64,000 bases of DNA from CALZKI01 sp045124055 (GCA_045124055.1 JBGVKZ010000046.1:59967-123966); one strand, 5' to 3'; shown: positions 16,121 to 26,619, numbered from the stretch's first letter. Notes: generated by a model from the sequence alone, not told the origin. Numbers and translations: made by a program.

Positions 16121-19100
16121 CTAATCTGACATAATTTCTTTCATTGCTTTTTCTTCGCTTATGGTAATATTTCTCATTTCATATCCGTTCAGTCTTTCAT
16201 CAAAACCACAAACACCTTTGTAAGCACAATAGGTACAGCCTGTTGTATCCGCCTTTTTGTAAGGCTTTTTCTCAATGTCTCCTTGCCAGATTTTATTGCC
16301 TATTTCCTGCATTTTCTTGTTTACATAAGTAGATAATTTTTCAAATTCTTCGGTAGAACAAAGTTCACTACCAGATTTATAATTGCCATTTTTATCGGTA
16401 GCTACGGATATCACCTTAGAACTTGTGGAGGCTTTGGATAAATCCTCGTCTAATAGTGTACAAATATCCTCGTCATAATTCACAAGTCCACGCATCACCA
16501 ATTCTTTATCCATCAGATTCATAAGTTCTTCTTCTGACAACTGTTGCCCTTTTACCAGGGGGTCTTTCACCGTGTAATATAGCATAGCCGCCGGCACAAT
16601 TTGTTTGTCCCTTTTCTCTCTTTTTACCTTTTCTATGGCTTGCTCCATATACACCACAAGCTGTAATTGAAGCCCGTAATAAAAAGAAACTACATCAAAT
16701 TTTTTATTGCCAGACTTATAATCCATAACCTTTACATAAACTTTTTCATCGGTTTCATAAGTATCAATTCTGTCAATACGTCCCTGAATTGACATATTTA
16801 AGTCTGGATTCTCCTTAGATGAAAGAAGATTTTTCCGAAATCCCATTTCAAATCGTTTCGGTGTAAACATACCTTTTTGCAGTTGTCTTTGTAAGGAAAG
16901 TACAGTTTTCTTAAGCACACGTATCATACGCAAAATTGCATAACGATTTCTGGCACTGGAATATAAGACAGAATCTTTATACAAGACACTCTGTTCTTCC
17001 ACCGCCTGCTCTATCCACTTATCCGCCTGTTCCTTAGTAAAGTGTAGCCAGTCGGTTTCATTTTCCTCTAAAGTATTGGAGAAAATCTCTAATACATTAT
17101 GAAAAATATTTCCCAGGTCCACCGCTTCAAATTCAAAGCCTTCTCTTTCTTTTAACTTCATGCCGTATTGAAGAAAATGAGCATAGGCACATCTTGCAAA
17201 GGTTTCCAATCTACTGACACTATTTTTTAGTTCCTTTCCATATAACTGTCTTGCAATATAAGAAGTAATCGGATTTGTGGTATATCGGAAAAAAGCATAC
17301 TCAGTCAGCTTTTCAACCTGCTCTCTGGTTTCCGGGAGAGACAAAAGAGCCGTATACAAATCTGCCAGTTCTTCAGAAATTTCTCCCGTCTCACAGAATG
17401 TTCTGATTTTATCTCCAAATAATTCTAAACCATCTTTATAAGTAGCCACTTTTTCAAATTCATTTTGAAGCTGCGGCTTTTCAATTATTAAATCTGGATA
17501 TAATTTCTTAATCATTTCTATTAAATAAGAGGGTCTAATACTTTTTCCTTCACAGGAAACTCTGGAATAAGACAAAATCAACTGTTGATTTGGCTTTGTC
17601 ATATTCATATATAAATAAAGTCTCTGGGTAAACATCTGTTGTCTTGGGGTAGGGGATAATTCAAAACCCTTTTCCAAAATAAATTCTCTGTCTAAATCAG
17701 AAATCAAACCACCTTTTCCCGTGTTCTTTGGGATATTTCCGTCGTTAACCCCTAAGAAAAACAGTACTTTTACCGGTTTTAATCTGGTTCTTTCTATGTC
17801 TCCAACTACCACTCTATCCACATTCTGCGGAATCGTTCCTACTTGAATTTCTCCAAAGCCAGCCTCCAATATCTCTTTAAATTCCTTTAAGGAAATGCTA
17901 TCCTCACCAATTAATGCGATAATTTGGTCCAACAAATCCATAATCAGACCATATATCTGGCTATATTCCTTCTCTCTGACACTGTCGCCCTGTTTTAAAA
18001 ACATCGCCGCATAATCCATTAATTTTTCTTCCACGTGGCTTTGCACCAGAAAATCATACAAGTTTCTTACAATATCACTTGTTATTTTAAAATCAGATAA
18101 TAACGGCTTAAGTTCTGTAAGAAGTTTTACTCTCATCTCATTTAAGCGAAGAAGCTTTTCTACTTCCATATCAGATGCCTCTTTGGACATTTCTTTCTGT
18201 TGAACTTTTCCAGTAAATATTTTCTCGTATTTTTTTCTTCCATTCAAATTTCTGGACAAGATATAATTTTCAAACTCATCAGCTTCTTCTATGGAAAAGG
18301 AACTCATACCACTACGAAGATAGTGCATAATATGTTCACATTTAAAATCGTATAAAACAATTTCTAAGGCACTTTTTATATACTCAATAACCGGATTTAA
18401 TACGATTCCTCTGGTCTGGTCCATAAAATAAGGAATATTACTTTGTTCAAAACGGGTTTCAATGTATGGAGCATAAGTAGAAAGGTCTCCGGTTACTACT
18501 GCAAAGTCTCGATAACACCAGTTATTTTTTCTAATAAGCTCTTCCATACAAAGACTCATTTGTCTGACTTCTTCTTTCGGACTAACACATTCTAAAATAC
18601 GAATTGCCCTGTCTTCTGTTGTTTCTGTTGATGGAAAATGATAGTTTTTAAAGGGATATCGAAATAGGTTATCTTCCAAATGAGAAAGGGCTTCATTATC
18701 CAAAAACCTTTTGACAGGGATTTCCATAAGGCAAACATCTTCTCCCCTTTCCACTGAGACTTCTTTTGCCAGCTTATTTAAAGACTGTATCGTTTTCTTG
18801 GATAAATAAAATAACTTCTGTTCTCCATCGAGCAAAAATGGGGCTTCTCGTCTATCCATAGTGATAGTCACAATGACTTCTTTTGTAATTGGAAGCAACG
18901 CTTGTATAAATTGATTTTGAACCGGTGTAAAGCCAGTAAAACCATCAAGCACTACAACTGCATCTTTGACAATTTCTGATTTGTGTAGGACTTTACAGGC
19001 TCTTTCCAAAGTTTCTTCTGTGGTAATATATTTTTCATCAATATAACTTAGGAAATCCTGATATAACACTTTTAAGTCTTTTAATTTCTGGTGAAGTAAG

Positions 19101-19549
19101 CCTCTTTCTTCACAACAGGCTATCATTTCTTCCAGTTTCGGAAGGGAAATGCCATATTGCATAAATTCTGAGAGCATAGACTTTATTTCGTGAATGTATC
19201 CCTGGCGATTGAGATTCTTACCGAAGGCCTTTAATTCCTCACATCTTTTTTCTGCCAATTTACGCAAAATCAGACTCTTTCCTGTGTCATCTAATACAGG
19301 TTTCTCATTGCCGCCCACTTCCTCAAATATACGATGAGCAAGACGACCAAAGCTTAACACGTCAATATTTAAAATGCCGCCTTTTTCATGCATAAGAACC
19401 ATATCTTTCTGGGTTTGCATAGTAAACTGGTCAGGTACTACCACCAAAAAGTTTCTTTTGGTTTCTTTACCTGACCGGGTAATGATTTCTTTATAAAGTT
19501 TTGTACTCTTACCTGAACCTGATGGTCCAATATAGTAACGCAAACTCAT
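16121..19549 (-). CDS. addB: ATP-dependent nuclease subunit B
   Basis: The 1142-residue partner of AddA. The N-terminus has the Walker A GPSGSGKSTK. The C-terminal nuclease domain has VMDYKSG, and its iron-sulfur cluster is marked by an early cysteine in FARCAYAHF and the late CTYCAYKGVC triplet. This arrangement is typical of AddB, whose helicase motor is inactive but which recognises Chi. AGGAG lies 6 nt before the ATG. It is upstream of addA with only 14 nt between them, so they form one translation unit. Confidence 0.95.
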   Translation of the reverse strand: MSLRYYIGPSGSGKSTKLYKEIITRSGKETKRNFLVVVPDQFTMQTQKDMVLMHEKGGILNIDVLSFGRLAHRIFEEVGGNEKPVLDDTGKSLILRKLAEKRCEELKAFGKNLNRQGYIHEIKSMLSEFMQYGISLPKLEEMIACCEERGLLHQKLKDLKVLYQDFLSYIDEKYITTEETLERACKVLHKSEIVKDAVVVLDGFTGFTPVQNQFIQALLPITKEVIVTITMDRREAPFLLDGEQKLFYLSKKTIQSLNKLAKEVSVERGEDVCLMEIPVKRFLDNEALSHLEDNLFRYPFKNYHFPSTETTEDRAIRILECVSPKEEVRQMSLCMEELIRKNNWCYRDFAVVTGDLSTYAPYIETRFEQSNIPYFMDQTRGIVLNPVIEYIKSALEIVLYDFKCEHIMHYLRSGMSSFSIEEADEFENYILSRNLNGRKKYEKIFTGKVQQKEMSKEASDMEVEKLLRLNEMRVKLLTELKPLLSDFKITSDIVRNLYDFLVQSHVEEKLMDYAAMFLKQGDSVREKEYSQIYGLIMDLLDQIIALIGEDSISLKEFKEILEAGFGEIQVGTIPQNVDRVVVGDIERTRLKPVKVLFFLGVNDGNIPKNTGKGGLISDLDREFILEKGFELSPTPRQQMFTQRLYLYMNMTKPNQQLILSYSRVSCEGKSIRPSYLIEMIKKLYPDLIIEKPQLQNEFEKVATYKDGLELFGDKIRTFCETGEISEELADLYTALLSLPETREQVEKLTEYAFFRYTTNPITSYIARQLYGKELKNSVSRLETFARCAYAHFLQYGMKLKEREGFEFEAVDLGNIFHNVLEIFSNTLEENETDWLHFTKEQADKWIEQAVEEQSVLYKDSVLYSSARNRYAILRMIRVLKKTVLSLQRQLQKGMFTPKRFEMGFRKNLLSSKENPDLNMSIQGRIDRIDTYETDEKVYVKVMDYKSGNKKFDVVSFYYGLQLQLVVYMEQAIEKVKREKRDKQIVPAAMLYYTVKDPLVKGQQLSEEELMNLMDKELVMRGLVNYDEDICTLLDEDLSKASTSSKVISVATDKNGNYKSGSELCSTEEFEKLSTYVNKKMQEIGNKIWQGDIEKKPYKKADTTGCTYCAYKGVCGFDERLNGYEMRNITISEEKAMKEIMSD

Positions 19550-19558
19550 ATATTTCTC

Positions 19559-20359
19559 CTAAGCCTTTTCTAAAATTGCCTCTAAAAATGCTTTCACATC
19601 ATCAAATTCATAGGTTGCTTTATAAGGAGTATCTCGCATATCTTCTTTTTTCGCTTCCCCTGTAAACAGTACACAGGTGTCTACACCTGCATTCATTCCA
19701 CAGGCAATATCTGTATACAGCCTATCTCCTACCACAATCGTTTCTTCCTTGGAAAAGCCCGAATCCAGAAGGCACATTTCTACAACTTTTTTATTCGGTT
19801 TTCCTAAGTAAATTGGTTTTTTGCCTGTGGTAGATGTTATCATATCGCAAATTGCACCACAATCCGGTATGAAGCCAAAATCAATGGGACATCTCAAATC
19901 CGGGTTGGTTGCATAAAAAGGAACATCTTTTGTAAATAGTATCTGGCTTATTTTTGTAAGCTTTTCATAGTTTAATTCACTGTCAAAAGCCACCACCACT
20001 AAGGCGATATCGTCCTCTACCTTTGTGGTAACACATAAACCACTATTTCGTAAATCTTCTACATAGGAATTTGTCCCTACTACAAAGATTTTCTTTTCTG
20101 CATAATTTTCCTTTAAAAAGCATTTGGTCATATAGCCAGAGGTAATAAACTGGTTTTCTGTGGTAGTAAGGTGGAAGCATTTTTCAAACTTTTTCACATA
20201 GTCTTCATTGCTTTTGGTGGAGTTGTTGGTAATATAGTATGCCTTTCCACCAATACTTTCAATGTATCTAAGTAACTCCCTACTGCCTTCATAGAGTGTA
20301 TCCCCTATGGCAATCGTTCCATCGATATCAAATAAAAATAGTTTCTTATCTTTTAACAT
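19559..20359 (-). CDS. HAD-IIA family sugar/nucleotide phosphatase
   Basis: A 266-residue HAD hydrolase of the NagD-like IIA subgroup. FDIDGTI carries the nucleophile aspartate, TNNST is motif II, and GDRLYTDI is motif IV. Such enzymes dephosphorylate small phosphates (sugar phosphates, nucleotides or glycerol phosphate), but the substrate here cannot be assigned. The ATG at 20359 follows AAAGGAAA. An earlier start at 20416 would overlap galE and adds a sequence unlike the family. It sits between galE and addB on the same strand. Confidence 0.85.
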   Translation of the reverse strand: MLKDKKLFLFDIDGTIAIGDTLYEGSRELLRYIESIGGKAYYITNNSTKSNEDYVKKFEKCFHLTTTENQFITSGYMTKCFLKENYAEKKIFVVGTNSYVEDLRNSGLCVTTKVEDDIALVVVAFDSELNYEKLTKISQILFTKDVPFYATNPDLRCPIDFGFIPDCGAICDMITSTTGKKPIYLGKPNKKVVEMCLLDSGFSKEETIVVGDRLYTDIACGMNAGVDTCVLFTGEAKKEDMRDTPYKATYEFDDVKAFLEAILEKA

Positions 20360-20369
20360 ATGCTTTCCT

Positions 20370-21386
20370 TTAGTCGTCAAATCCATTTGGATTATTTTTC
20401 TGCCATCTCCAAGCATCTTCGCACATTTCTTTTATACCACGTTCTGCCTTAAAGCCCAGCTCCTTTTGAGCCTTTTCTGAATTGGCATAGCAGGTCGCAA
20501 TATCACCAGGTCTTCTTTCCTTAATGGCATAAGGAATTTTTACACCAGTTGCCTCTTCAAAGTTTTTCACAATATCTAAAACACTGTAACCTACGCCTGT
20601 GCCTAAGTTATAAATGCAAAGTCCTGCTTTTTCTTTAATTTTTTTCAAAGCTTTTACGTGCCCAACGGCCAGGTCCACTACGTGAATATAATCTCTTACG
20701 CCGGTGCCGTCGTGGGTATCATAATCATTACCAAATACCCCCAGCTCTGCACGTTTTCCCACTGCCACCTGAGTGATAAAAGGAAGCAAGTTATTTGGAA
20801 TACCATTTGGATTTTCTCCAATTAACCCACTTTTATGAGCCCCAATCGGATTAAAGTAACGTAATAAAACGATATTCCATTCTTTATCTGCCCTTTGAAT
20901 ATCCATTAAAATCTGTTCCAGCATAGATTTTGTCCAACCATATGGATTCGTACATTGTCCTTTTTTACAGTTTTCCGTAATTGGAATTTCTTCCGGGTCT
21001 CCATACACTGTGGCAGAAGAAGAAAAAATCATATTTTTACAGTTATGTCTTTTCATAACGTCCAGTAAAGTCAGTGTACCTGTGATATTGTTGTTATAAT
21101 ATTCCCAAGGTTTTTCCACAGACTCTCCTACTGCCTTTAAGCCTGCAAAATGAATGCAGCATTGAATGCTTTCTTTTTCAAAGATTTCTTCTAAAGCTAC
21201 TTTATCCAAAATATCCTTTTCGTAAAAAGTGACTTCTTTTCCTGTAATCTGTTTTACTCGTTCCAATGATTTTTTACTGGAATTGGAAAGGTTATCAACT
21301 ACAACTACGTCATAACCTGCATTCTGTAATTCAACTACGGTGTGGCTTCCAATAAATCCGGCACCACCTGTTACTAAAATTGCCAT
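20370..21386 (-). CDS. galE: UDP-glucose 4-epimerase
   Basis: Interconverts UDP-glucose and UDP-galactose using bound NAD. The 338-residue protein has the Rossmann motif GGAGFIGSH at residues 7-15, the catalytic SSSATVYG serine/threonine region, the YGWTK tyrosine-lysine pair, and the late GTGVGYSVLDIV substrate segment. Length is typical. A strong AAGGAG precedes the ATG. It lies just downstream of a UDP-sugar pyrophosphorylase gene, so the pair could supply UDP-sugars for surface polysaccharides. Confidence 0.95.
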   Translation of the reverse strand: MAILVTGGAGFIGSHTVVELQNAGYDVVVVDNLSNSSKKSLERVKQITGKEVTFYEKDILDKVALEEIFEKESIQCCIHFAGLKAVGESVEKPWEYYNNNITGTLTLLDVMKRHNCKNMIFSSSATVYGDPEEIPITENCKKGQCTNPYGWTKSMLEQILMDIQRADKEWNIVLLRYFNPIGAHKSGLIGENPNGIPNNLLPFITQVAVGKRAELGVFGNDYDTHDGTGVRDYIHVVDLAVGHVKALKKIKEKAGLCIYNLGTGVGYSVLDIVKNFEEATGVKIPYAIKERRPGDIATCYANSEKAQKELGFKAERGIKEMCEDAWRWQKNNPNGFDD

Positions 21387-21395
21387 ATTTTCTCC

Positions 21396-22619
21396 TTACA
21401 ACGTATATCCGTTTTCTTTTAAAAGTTTTCTTGCACTTTCGACGGAATCAACTCCTGTTTTATTTTTTATCGGTGCAAATTCTTTATTTCTTTCTACTTC
21501 ATATGGTAAGCAGTTTTTTAACTCATGAATCATATCCAAAATTAAAAGTTCATATTTGTATCCATTTGGTTCTTCTGGTTTTACCAGATTGCCGTTTTCG
21601 TCCATATACGGAATTTTCTTTTCTACAATATGTAATGGAAGACGGTTGTCTACCACTCTTTCCAATGCTTTTACAACAAATACATAGTTTAAAATTACAC
21701 CAAAGTTGTAAACTCTTTCGCCTCGCTCATCTACCGTATGAATGAGTTCGTCTGTCAGCTCATAATATTCTACTACCGATGGTCTTCCATCTTCTAAACA
21801 CACTACACCTACTTTTTCATCTGGGGCATTCTTACGAACTACTTTTGCCCCTACTTCTACGCCGTGAAAAATCGTTGCACCGACTAAATATGGGTCTGCA
21901 ATTTTCTGCAATACGTTATCCACTGCAAATACATTCAAATACTCAATGTTTTCCTTATGGATAATATCCAGAATGCCCCACTTTTTCATAGAAGAAAACC
22001 AACCGCCGTTACCATTTGGCGAATTGGAAATCCGGCTTTTTGACTCCATATATACTTTTCCATTATAGTCTGTGGCTGGAGCCATTTCCTGCATAAAGAA
22101 TTTTACATATTCTTCTTTATAGCCAAAGAAATGGTGTTCTTTAAAGAAATTCACGGTTTTTGTGTGATTTTTATCACTTGTCATAACAAAAAGATAGAGG
22201 TCTTTTTCCACAAGGTTGACAACGTCCATCAAATTTTCCACAAGACGCTGGAAAATATAAACATCTTTTGTTTCGCCGATATTATACATTCCTTTTGGAT
22301 CATCTGAACCAAGTCGTGTACCCATACCACCTGCTAAAAGTACTGCTGCCACTTTGCCTTCTTTTAATGCCTGAATACCTATCTCTCTATATTTTTCTTT
22401 CTTTTGATTAATTTCATCAATTTCCAGGGATTTTAAAGGAGAAATCACGCCTCTTTCTGCCACGCTTTCCTCTTTTCCCTGCTCAATAACCGAAAAATCT
22501 GTCAATTCAATCTGTTCCAGCAATTCCTCTTTTTCACACTCTGTTAATTCGTCAAAATAGCGTAAAATGTGCTGTTGATTGTAACCTTCCAATTTTTCCA
22601 ATGCTTCCCTATAAGTCAT
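21396..22619 (-). CDS. UDP-sugar pyrophosphorylase (UDPGP family)
   Basis: A 407-residue nucleotidyltransferase of the eukaryote-like UDPGP/UDP-N-acetylhexosamine pyrophosphorylase family, which makes UDP-sugars from UTP and sugar 1-phosphate. The signature LLAGGMGTRLGSDDPKG binds the nucleotide, and later segments SPNGNGGWF and NVFAVDNVL fit the same fold. The sugar (glucose, GlcNAc or GalNAc) cannot be fixed from sequence. The ATG at 22619 follows GGAGGTTAGT; the TTG twelve bases upstream lies inside that ribosome site. galE follows after 9 nt. Confidence 0.85.
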   Translation of the reverse strand: MTYREALEKLEGYNQQHILRYFDELTECEKEELLEQIELTDFSVIEQGKEESVAERGVISPLKSLEIDEINQKKEKYREIGIQALKEGKVAAVLLAGGMGTRLGSDDPKGMYNIGETKDVYIFQRLVENLMDVVNLVEKDLYLFVMTSDKNHTKTVNFFKEHHFFGYKEEYVKFFMQEMAPATDYNGKVYMESKSRISNSPNGNGGWFSSMKKWGILDIIHKENIEYLNVFAVDNVLQKIADPYLVGATIFHGVEVGAKVVRKNAPDEKVGVVCLEDGRPSVVEYYELTDELIHTVDERGERVYNFGVILNYVFVVKALERVVDNRLPLHIVEKKIPYMDENGNLVKPEEPNGYKYELLILDMIHELKNCLPYEVERNKEFAPIKNKTGVDSVESARKLLKENGYTL

Positions 22620-22634
22620 ACTAACCTCCAAATG

Positions 22635-24440
22635 TTATATTTCATCTGACACATATACTTTCTCATATTTTAGACATAAAATCAATTCTGAGATGTCAAT
22701 ATCGTAGGTGTGTCCCCTGTCCGCCTCTGTAAGACCAAGCTTTGTTATATTTTCATTGGTGGCTCTTACGAAGCTTCCTTTTCTAAAATAAAATAACCCT
22801 TGATTATCCGGTAAGAAAGAATCGTTAATCTGATAGTACCCTTCTTCTAATTTTTCTTCATCAAAGGGTACCTTTTCCACCTGGATAATGCGTCCAAGTG
22901 CGTAATTTTTCTTAGGTAAGCCAGGTAAAGCTGCTTCCCAGATTCCTACCTTACTTTCCAGCAAGTAACCTTCGTCCTTTCCATCTTTTGACAGAATTTC
23001 TACCCAGCCATTTTCGACAAATAAGCCTTCTAATAAAGTTTGATAATACTTCTCATTTCTTAAGATATAGTCATCATACTCTTTTGCAATTTGATTTATG
23101 AAGATGTTTCTCAATTTTTCCAAAAGCTTAGGGTTATATTCTGTATATTTTTCCAGATGATAATCGTTTTTTCTACCTCGAATAGAAAGGGGCGAAAATC
23201 TCTGCCCAAAAGTTCCAAAACCAAACTGCTCATACATACCCTCTATGGCTGGAACAAGGTAGACAAGCCCTTTTCCCTTTTGGTAGGAAAGTTTCATCGC
23301 TTTTTTCATCAACCTTGTCATATAGCCTTTGTGACAATGTTTTTTACTGGTGGCTATGGCATAATAGTAATCCACTTCGTTTAAATGAGCAAAATGCTTT
23401 GGAACGATGTGAAGCATAGCCGCGACTTCTTCCTTTACTTTCAGTGCTAAAACCTGATTATGCACAACCATTTTTTCATAATAGTGGTCTACAAATTCTT
23501 TGGTATCTTCAAAACTTTCTACATAAAGAGCTTTACTTTCTAGAGGATTGTCCAGAATTTCCACTTTTTTAAAGTTGACTTCGTATTTATAAACCATATC
23601 TATCGGGCGATATTTTGTCTTAGAATATCGAAGTCCCATATCCCCCACATCTTCTTCTCTATTCAGATACATAACTTTGCCTTCAAATACCTTGGCAAAC
23701 TGCATCACCAGCATAGCATTGACACCGTCTTTAGACTTGTCCGCTTTTTCTACGTGAATAAACATAGTATCTTTCAGAATTTCACCAATGGCGAATCCCA
23801 CCACTTTTTTCTCTATATAGAGGGCATAACCGATAAATCCATAATCCTCATAACGATTTAGAACTTCATTCGTTTTTTCCTGTTCTTCTATGGCGGTCAG
23901 CTCTGATTTGGCAAATCGCTGTTCATAATCTTTATAAAACTCCTTCACCTGTGGCAAAGTGGTTTCATCGATTTTCTTAAATTCCCAGTTTTCATAATTC
24001 TTCAGAAATTTGTTAATATGATTTCTCTGGGTAGTAAATTTTCTTCCCGCAAAATTGGCGTGGTCTTGTGTCAAATACAAATAATCTGACCAATCTCTGT
24101 TCTCTACGATGGTTGCCCCTTTATATCTATTTTTTAAATATTCCATTTCCGAAGCTACCAGAGAAACAAATTCCGGAGCCAAGCCTTCTTTTTCACAATA
24201 GTTTTCTATTTCCTTTAAGGCTTTCTCTACTTTTTCGCCCATCGGAAAGCAAAAAACGGTTTCCCCATCTTTTTTACATTTCATAACTAATGTATCATCT
24301 ACCAGAGCATACATTGTATGAAAGTAATCTCTCCACATAAAGCTTCCACCAATGGTTCTATCACAAGTTTGATTGGTGTACTTTTCGTAGTAGCCGCGAA
24401 TCAAGTCCAAATCACTAAATTCCAGTTTTTTAAATTCCAT
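22635..24440 (-). CDS. Two-module acyltransferase: DUF2156-like plus GNAT
   Basis: A 601-residue cytoplasmic protein. Residues 1-290 resemble DUF2156, the GNAT-like domain also found in lysyl-phosphatidylglycerol synthases (the RDWSDYLYL, GRKFTTQRNHINKF and NREEDVGDMGLRYSK segments). From about residue 300 a second acetyltransferase-like module follows (the AIATSKKHCHKGYMTRLMKK acetyl-CoA loop, then MYEQFGFGTFGQR), with an extra C-terminal domain that recalls Eis-type enzymes. It probably acylates an amine or aminoacyl substrate, but both donor and acceptor are unknown. It has a good AAAAGGA ribosome site and overlaps the preceding DUF4422 gene by 11 bp, implying coupling. Confidence 0.75.
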   Translation of the reverse strand: MEFKKLEFSDLDLIRGYYEKYTNQTCDRTIGGSFMWRDYFHTMYALVDDTLVMKCKKDGETVFCFPMGEKVEKALKEIENYCEKEGLAPEFVSLVASEMEYLKNRYKGATIVENRDWSDYLYLTQDHANFAGRKFTTQRNHINKFLKNYENWEFKKIDETTLPQVKEFYKDYEQRFAKSELTAIEEQEKTNEVLNRYEDYGFIGYALYIEKKVVGFAIGEILKDTMFIHVEKADKSKDGVNAMLVMQFAKVFEGKVMYLNREEDVGDMGLRYSKTKYRPIDMVYKYEVNFKKVEILDNPLESKALYVESFEDTKEFVDHYYEKMVVHNQVLALKVKEEVAAMLHIVPKHFAHLNEVDYYYAIATSKKHCHKGYMTRLMKKAMKLSYQKGKGLVYLVPAIEGMYEQFGFGTFGQRFSPLSIRGRKNDYHLEKYTEYNPKLLEKLRNIFINQIAKEYDDYILRNEKYYQTLLEGLFVENGWVEILSKDGKDEGYLLESKVGIWEAALPGLPKKNYALGRIIQVEKVPFDEEKLEEGYYQINDSFLPDNQGLFYFRKGSFVRATNENITKLGLTEADRGHTYDIDISELILCLKYEKVYVSDEI

Positions 24441-25560
24441 ATAAAATTCCTTTTACTGCCTCTTTTACCCTATCTTGCGAATAATCTTCACTACACATTA
24501 AAAGAATGGAGATTTCCACAGCAATATCAGATACAGGTAAGCCATTGATACATCTTTCTTTTAAAAGTTGATGTTCTTTTTTTGTATCCGTTTTCCATCG
24601 GAAATGTTCTATTATTTCATTTAATGTTCTGAAATAGGATAATAATTTTTGAAACTCTCTCTCTTTATCCAGTATGCATTCACCGAGAGTTTTATATTCA
24701 TTTTCACAGGTAGTAATTACCTGCATTGCCAGTTTTAATTCGCCGTCTAAATCGGAGGCTTCCATTAAAACGTCCGGTCTTTTTTCCAAAGCTTTTAGAA
24801 GGAACTCTTTTGCTCCCTGTATGTCTTTTTTCTCAAAATAGTCAGCAAGGGCATTTTTTAGCTCCTTCGTTTCTGCCTTTTCTCCAAGCATACCTACCTT
24901 GCACTGGTATACTTTTAGCTTTTTCACTGTTGCCCACACATAAAGAAGGAACTCCGAAATGAAACCAAACACTCTTTTGTGGTAATCGTCATATTCTTCT
25001 ACATCTATCCTTTTTTCCATTGCAAAAAAGATAGGGAAAAGCCACGCACAATATTCGTCATAGAGAGTTTTTTTACAAATCATAATATTGCCAAACCAGG
25101 TTTCTCTCTTATGTACCATTTCTATTAATGTATCATAATACTCAGGATGTATATCCCTTATAATTGTCAGGGCCACTTCTAAGTCCTTTCGATTATGATT
25201 ATGCGAAAATCCATCATAATAGGGATCACGCATAGTAAGGGTCTTCGTGGTAATTAAGTCATAATGACTTAAAATCCCTTCGATTTCTCTTTCGTTAAAA
25301 AGGCGTCCTGCATCGTTTACCAGAAAACGTCTGTAATGACAGATACCTATGTTGTCGCTTTTACGATAGTTTTTCCAAACCCAGTACATTCCGGTTAATT
25401 CACTATAATACTGATTTTTATGGGAAATGTTATCCCCTGTATTATCCCCAAGGTAGCCAAGGTCTTGTTTGCCCTCTTTCCCTACCTGAAGAGGAGTATA
25501 CATTTTATCCGTAGGAGGTATAAACTTTTTGTGGGTCATCGCAAAAATCGTTGTACTCAT
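24430..25560 (-). CDS. DUF4422 glycosyltransferase-like protein
   Basis: A 376-residue protein. Residues 1-230 match the DUF4422 pattern seen in capsule and exopolysaccharide loci: YLGDNTGDNISHKN, the YSELTGMYWVWKN segment, and the HYRRFL motif. These proteins are thought to be glycosyltransferases acting at the cytoplasmic face of the membrane. The C-terminal 140 residues are helical and charged, beyond the usual domain. Its ATG directly follows the stop codon of the acyltransferase-3 gene, and its end overlaps the next gene, so translation is coupled. Confidence 0.75.
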   Translation of the reverse strand: MSTTIFAMTHKKFIPPTDKMYTPLQVGKEGKQDLGYLGDNTGDNISHKNQYYSELTGMYWVWKNYRKSDNIGICHYRRFLVNDAGRLFNEREIEGILSHYDLITTKTLTMRDPYYDGFSHNHNRKDLEVALTIIRDIHPEYYDTLIEMVHKRETWFGNIMICKKTLYDEYCAWLFPIFFAMEKRIDVEEYDDYHKRVFGFISEFLLYVWATVKKLKVYQCKVGMLGEKAETKELKNALADYFEKKDIQGAKEFLLKALEKRPDVLMEASDLDGELKLAMQVITTCENEYKTLGECILDKEREFQKLLSYFRTLNEIIEHFRWKTDTKKEHQLLKERCINGLPVSDIAVEISILLMCSEDYSQDRVKEAVKGILYGI

Positions 25561-26601
25561 TTAAGCTTCGCCCTTTCTATTTCGAAATCTGGAAATAAGT
25601 TCCAGTAGTTTTCCTTTGATAAATGCAATGATTAAGGCAGCCCCAAAGGCACATAGGAAGGTGCAAAGAACTCCCAATGGAATTGCATAATAGGCGGACA
25701 TTTTTTGATATGGGAAAACCGTCTTTAAAATATCCAGGAAAAATGGGTGGATTAGGTAAATGATAAAACTTAATTTTGCAATATCCGTTACCAAATCCCG
25801 TCCAAAAATCTTTCTTTTTTGAGGCTTTCGTCTGGCGATTAACAAAAACATCGCAATCGATTGCAGGGCAATAAATAGGGCTCTGTACTGCCAGTACCAA
25901 TCGTAATGCTTGTTTCTAGAAAAACTACCATAACACATCATAATAACTGTTGTTATAAGGCTTCCATAACGAATCACATACAACCAAACAGTTGGGATTT
26001 TAATCTCTTTTAAGTATTTGTTTATCAAATGTCCTATCACAAAGTATCCCACATAATAGGTACTTCCGATAATAGGAAGCGGATAGCCAATAGACATATC
26101 AAGTCTATCTAACACCCTATATGCCACTAAGAAAACAAACCAGATAACCACAAATAAAATCTCGTATTTTTTCTCTAAAGTGCGGAACATACTTTGCAAA
26201 AATGGCAGCATAATCAGTATGCCAAGGTAGGCATACAAGTACCACAAATGAAGCTTTGTTGGAGTTGAAAACAGGTCGTGGTAATCGTAGGCTCTGTCAA
26301 AATAAACGATGTTCCAAATTCGATAAAGTACACTGGCTACCACTACAACTGCTGCCATATTTATCACTTTTTTGGCATATTTTTTCATATCATAATGGCT
26401 GCCTAGGCTGGTAGCACCACTAATCATAAAAAAGATAGGGACGCTGGTTCTTGCCATTGCATTCAGGATAACCGAGAAAACATATTCTCCCTGACCAATC
26501 TCACCAAAACTTCTGCTATATAAATTACATACGTGAATGAGGACTACGTTGATACAGGATATCACTCTAAGTACCTCAAGCTGATAATTTTTCTCTTTCA
26601 T
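25561..26601 (-). CDS. Acyltransferase-3 family membrane protein
   Basis: A 346-residue protein with about 10 membrane helices, typical of acyltransferase-3 (OafA/WecH-like) enzymes that O-acetylate surface sugars. The N-terminal signature is present: QLEVLRVISCINVVLIH, whose histidine is thought to be catalytic. The C-terminal HPFFLDILK loop also fits. The acceptor sugar is unknown, but the neighbouring UDP-sugar and glycosyltransferase genes suggest an exported polysaccharide. An AAAGACAAG weak ribosome site precedes the ATG. Confidence 0.85.
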   Translation of the reverse strand: MKEKNYQLEVLRVISCINVVLIHVCNLYSRSFGEIGQGEYVFSVILNAMARTSVPIFFMISGATSLGSHYDMKKYAKKVINMAAVVVVASVLYRIWNIVYFDRAYDYHDLFSTPTKLHLWYLYAYLGILIMLPFLQSMFRTLEKKYEILFVVIWFVFLVAYRVLDRLDMSIGYPLPIIGSTYYVGYFVIGHLINKYLKEIKIPTVWLYVIRYGSLITTVIMMCYGSFSRNKHYDWYWQYRALFIALQSIAMFLLIARRKPQKRKIFGRDLVTDIAKLSFIIYLIHPFFLDILKTVFPYQKMSAYYAIPLGVLCTFLCAFGAALIIAFIKGKLLELISRFRNRKGEA

Positions 26602-26619
26602 AACTTGTCTTTCTATTTC

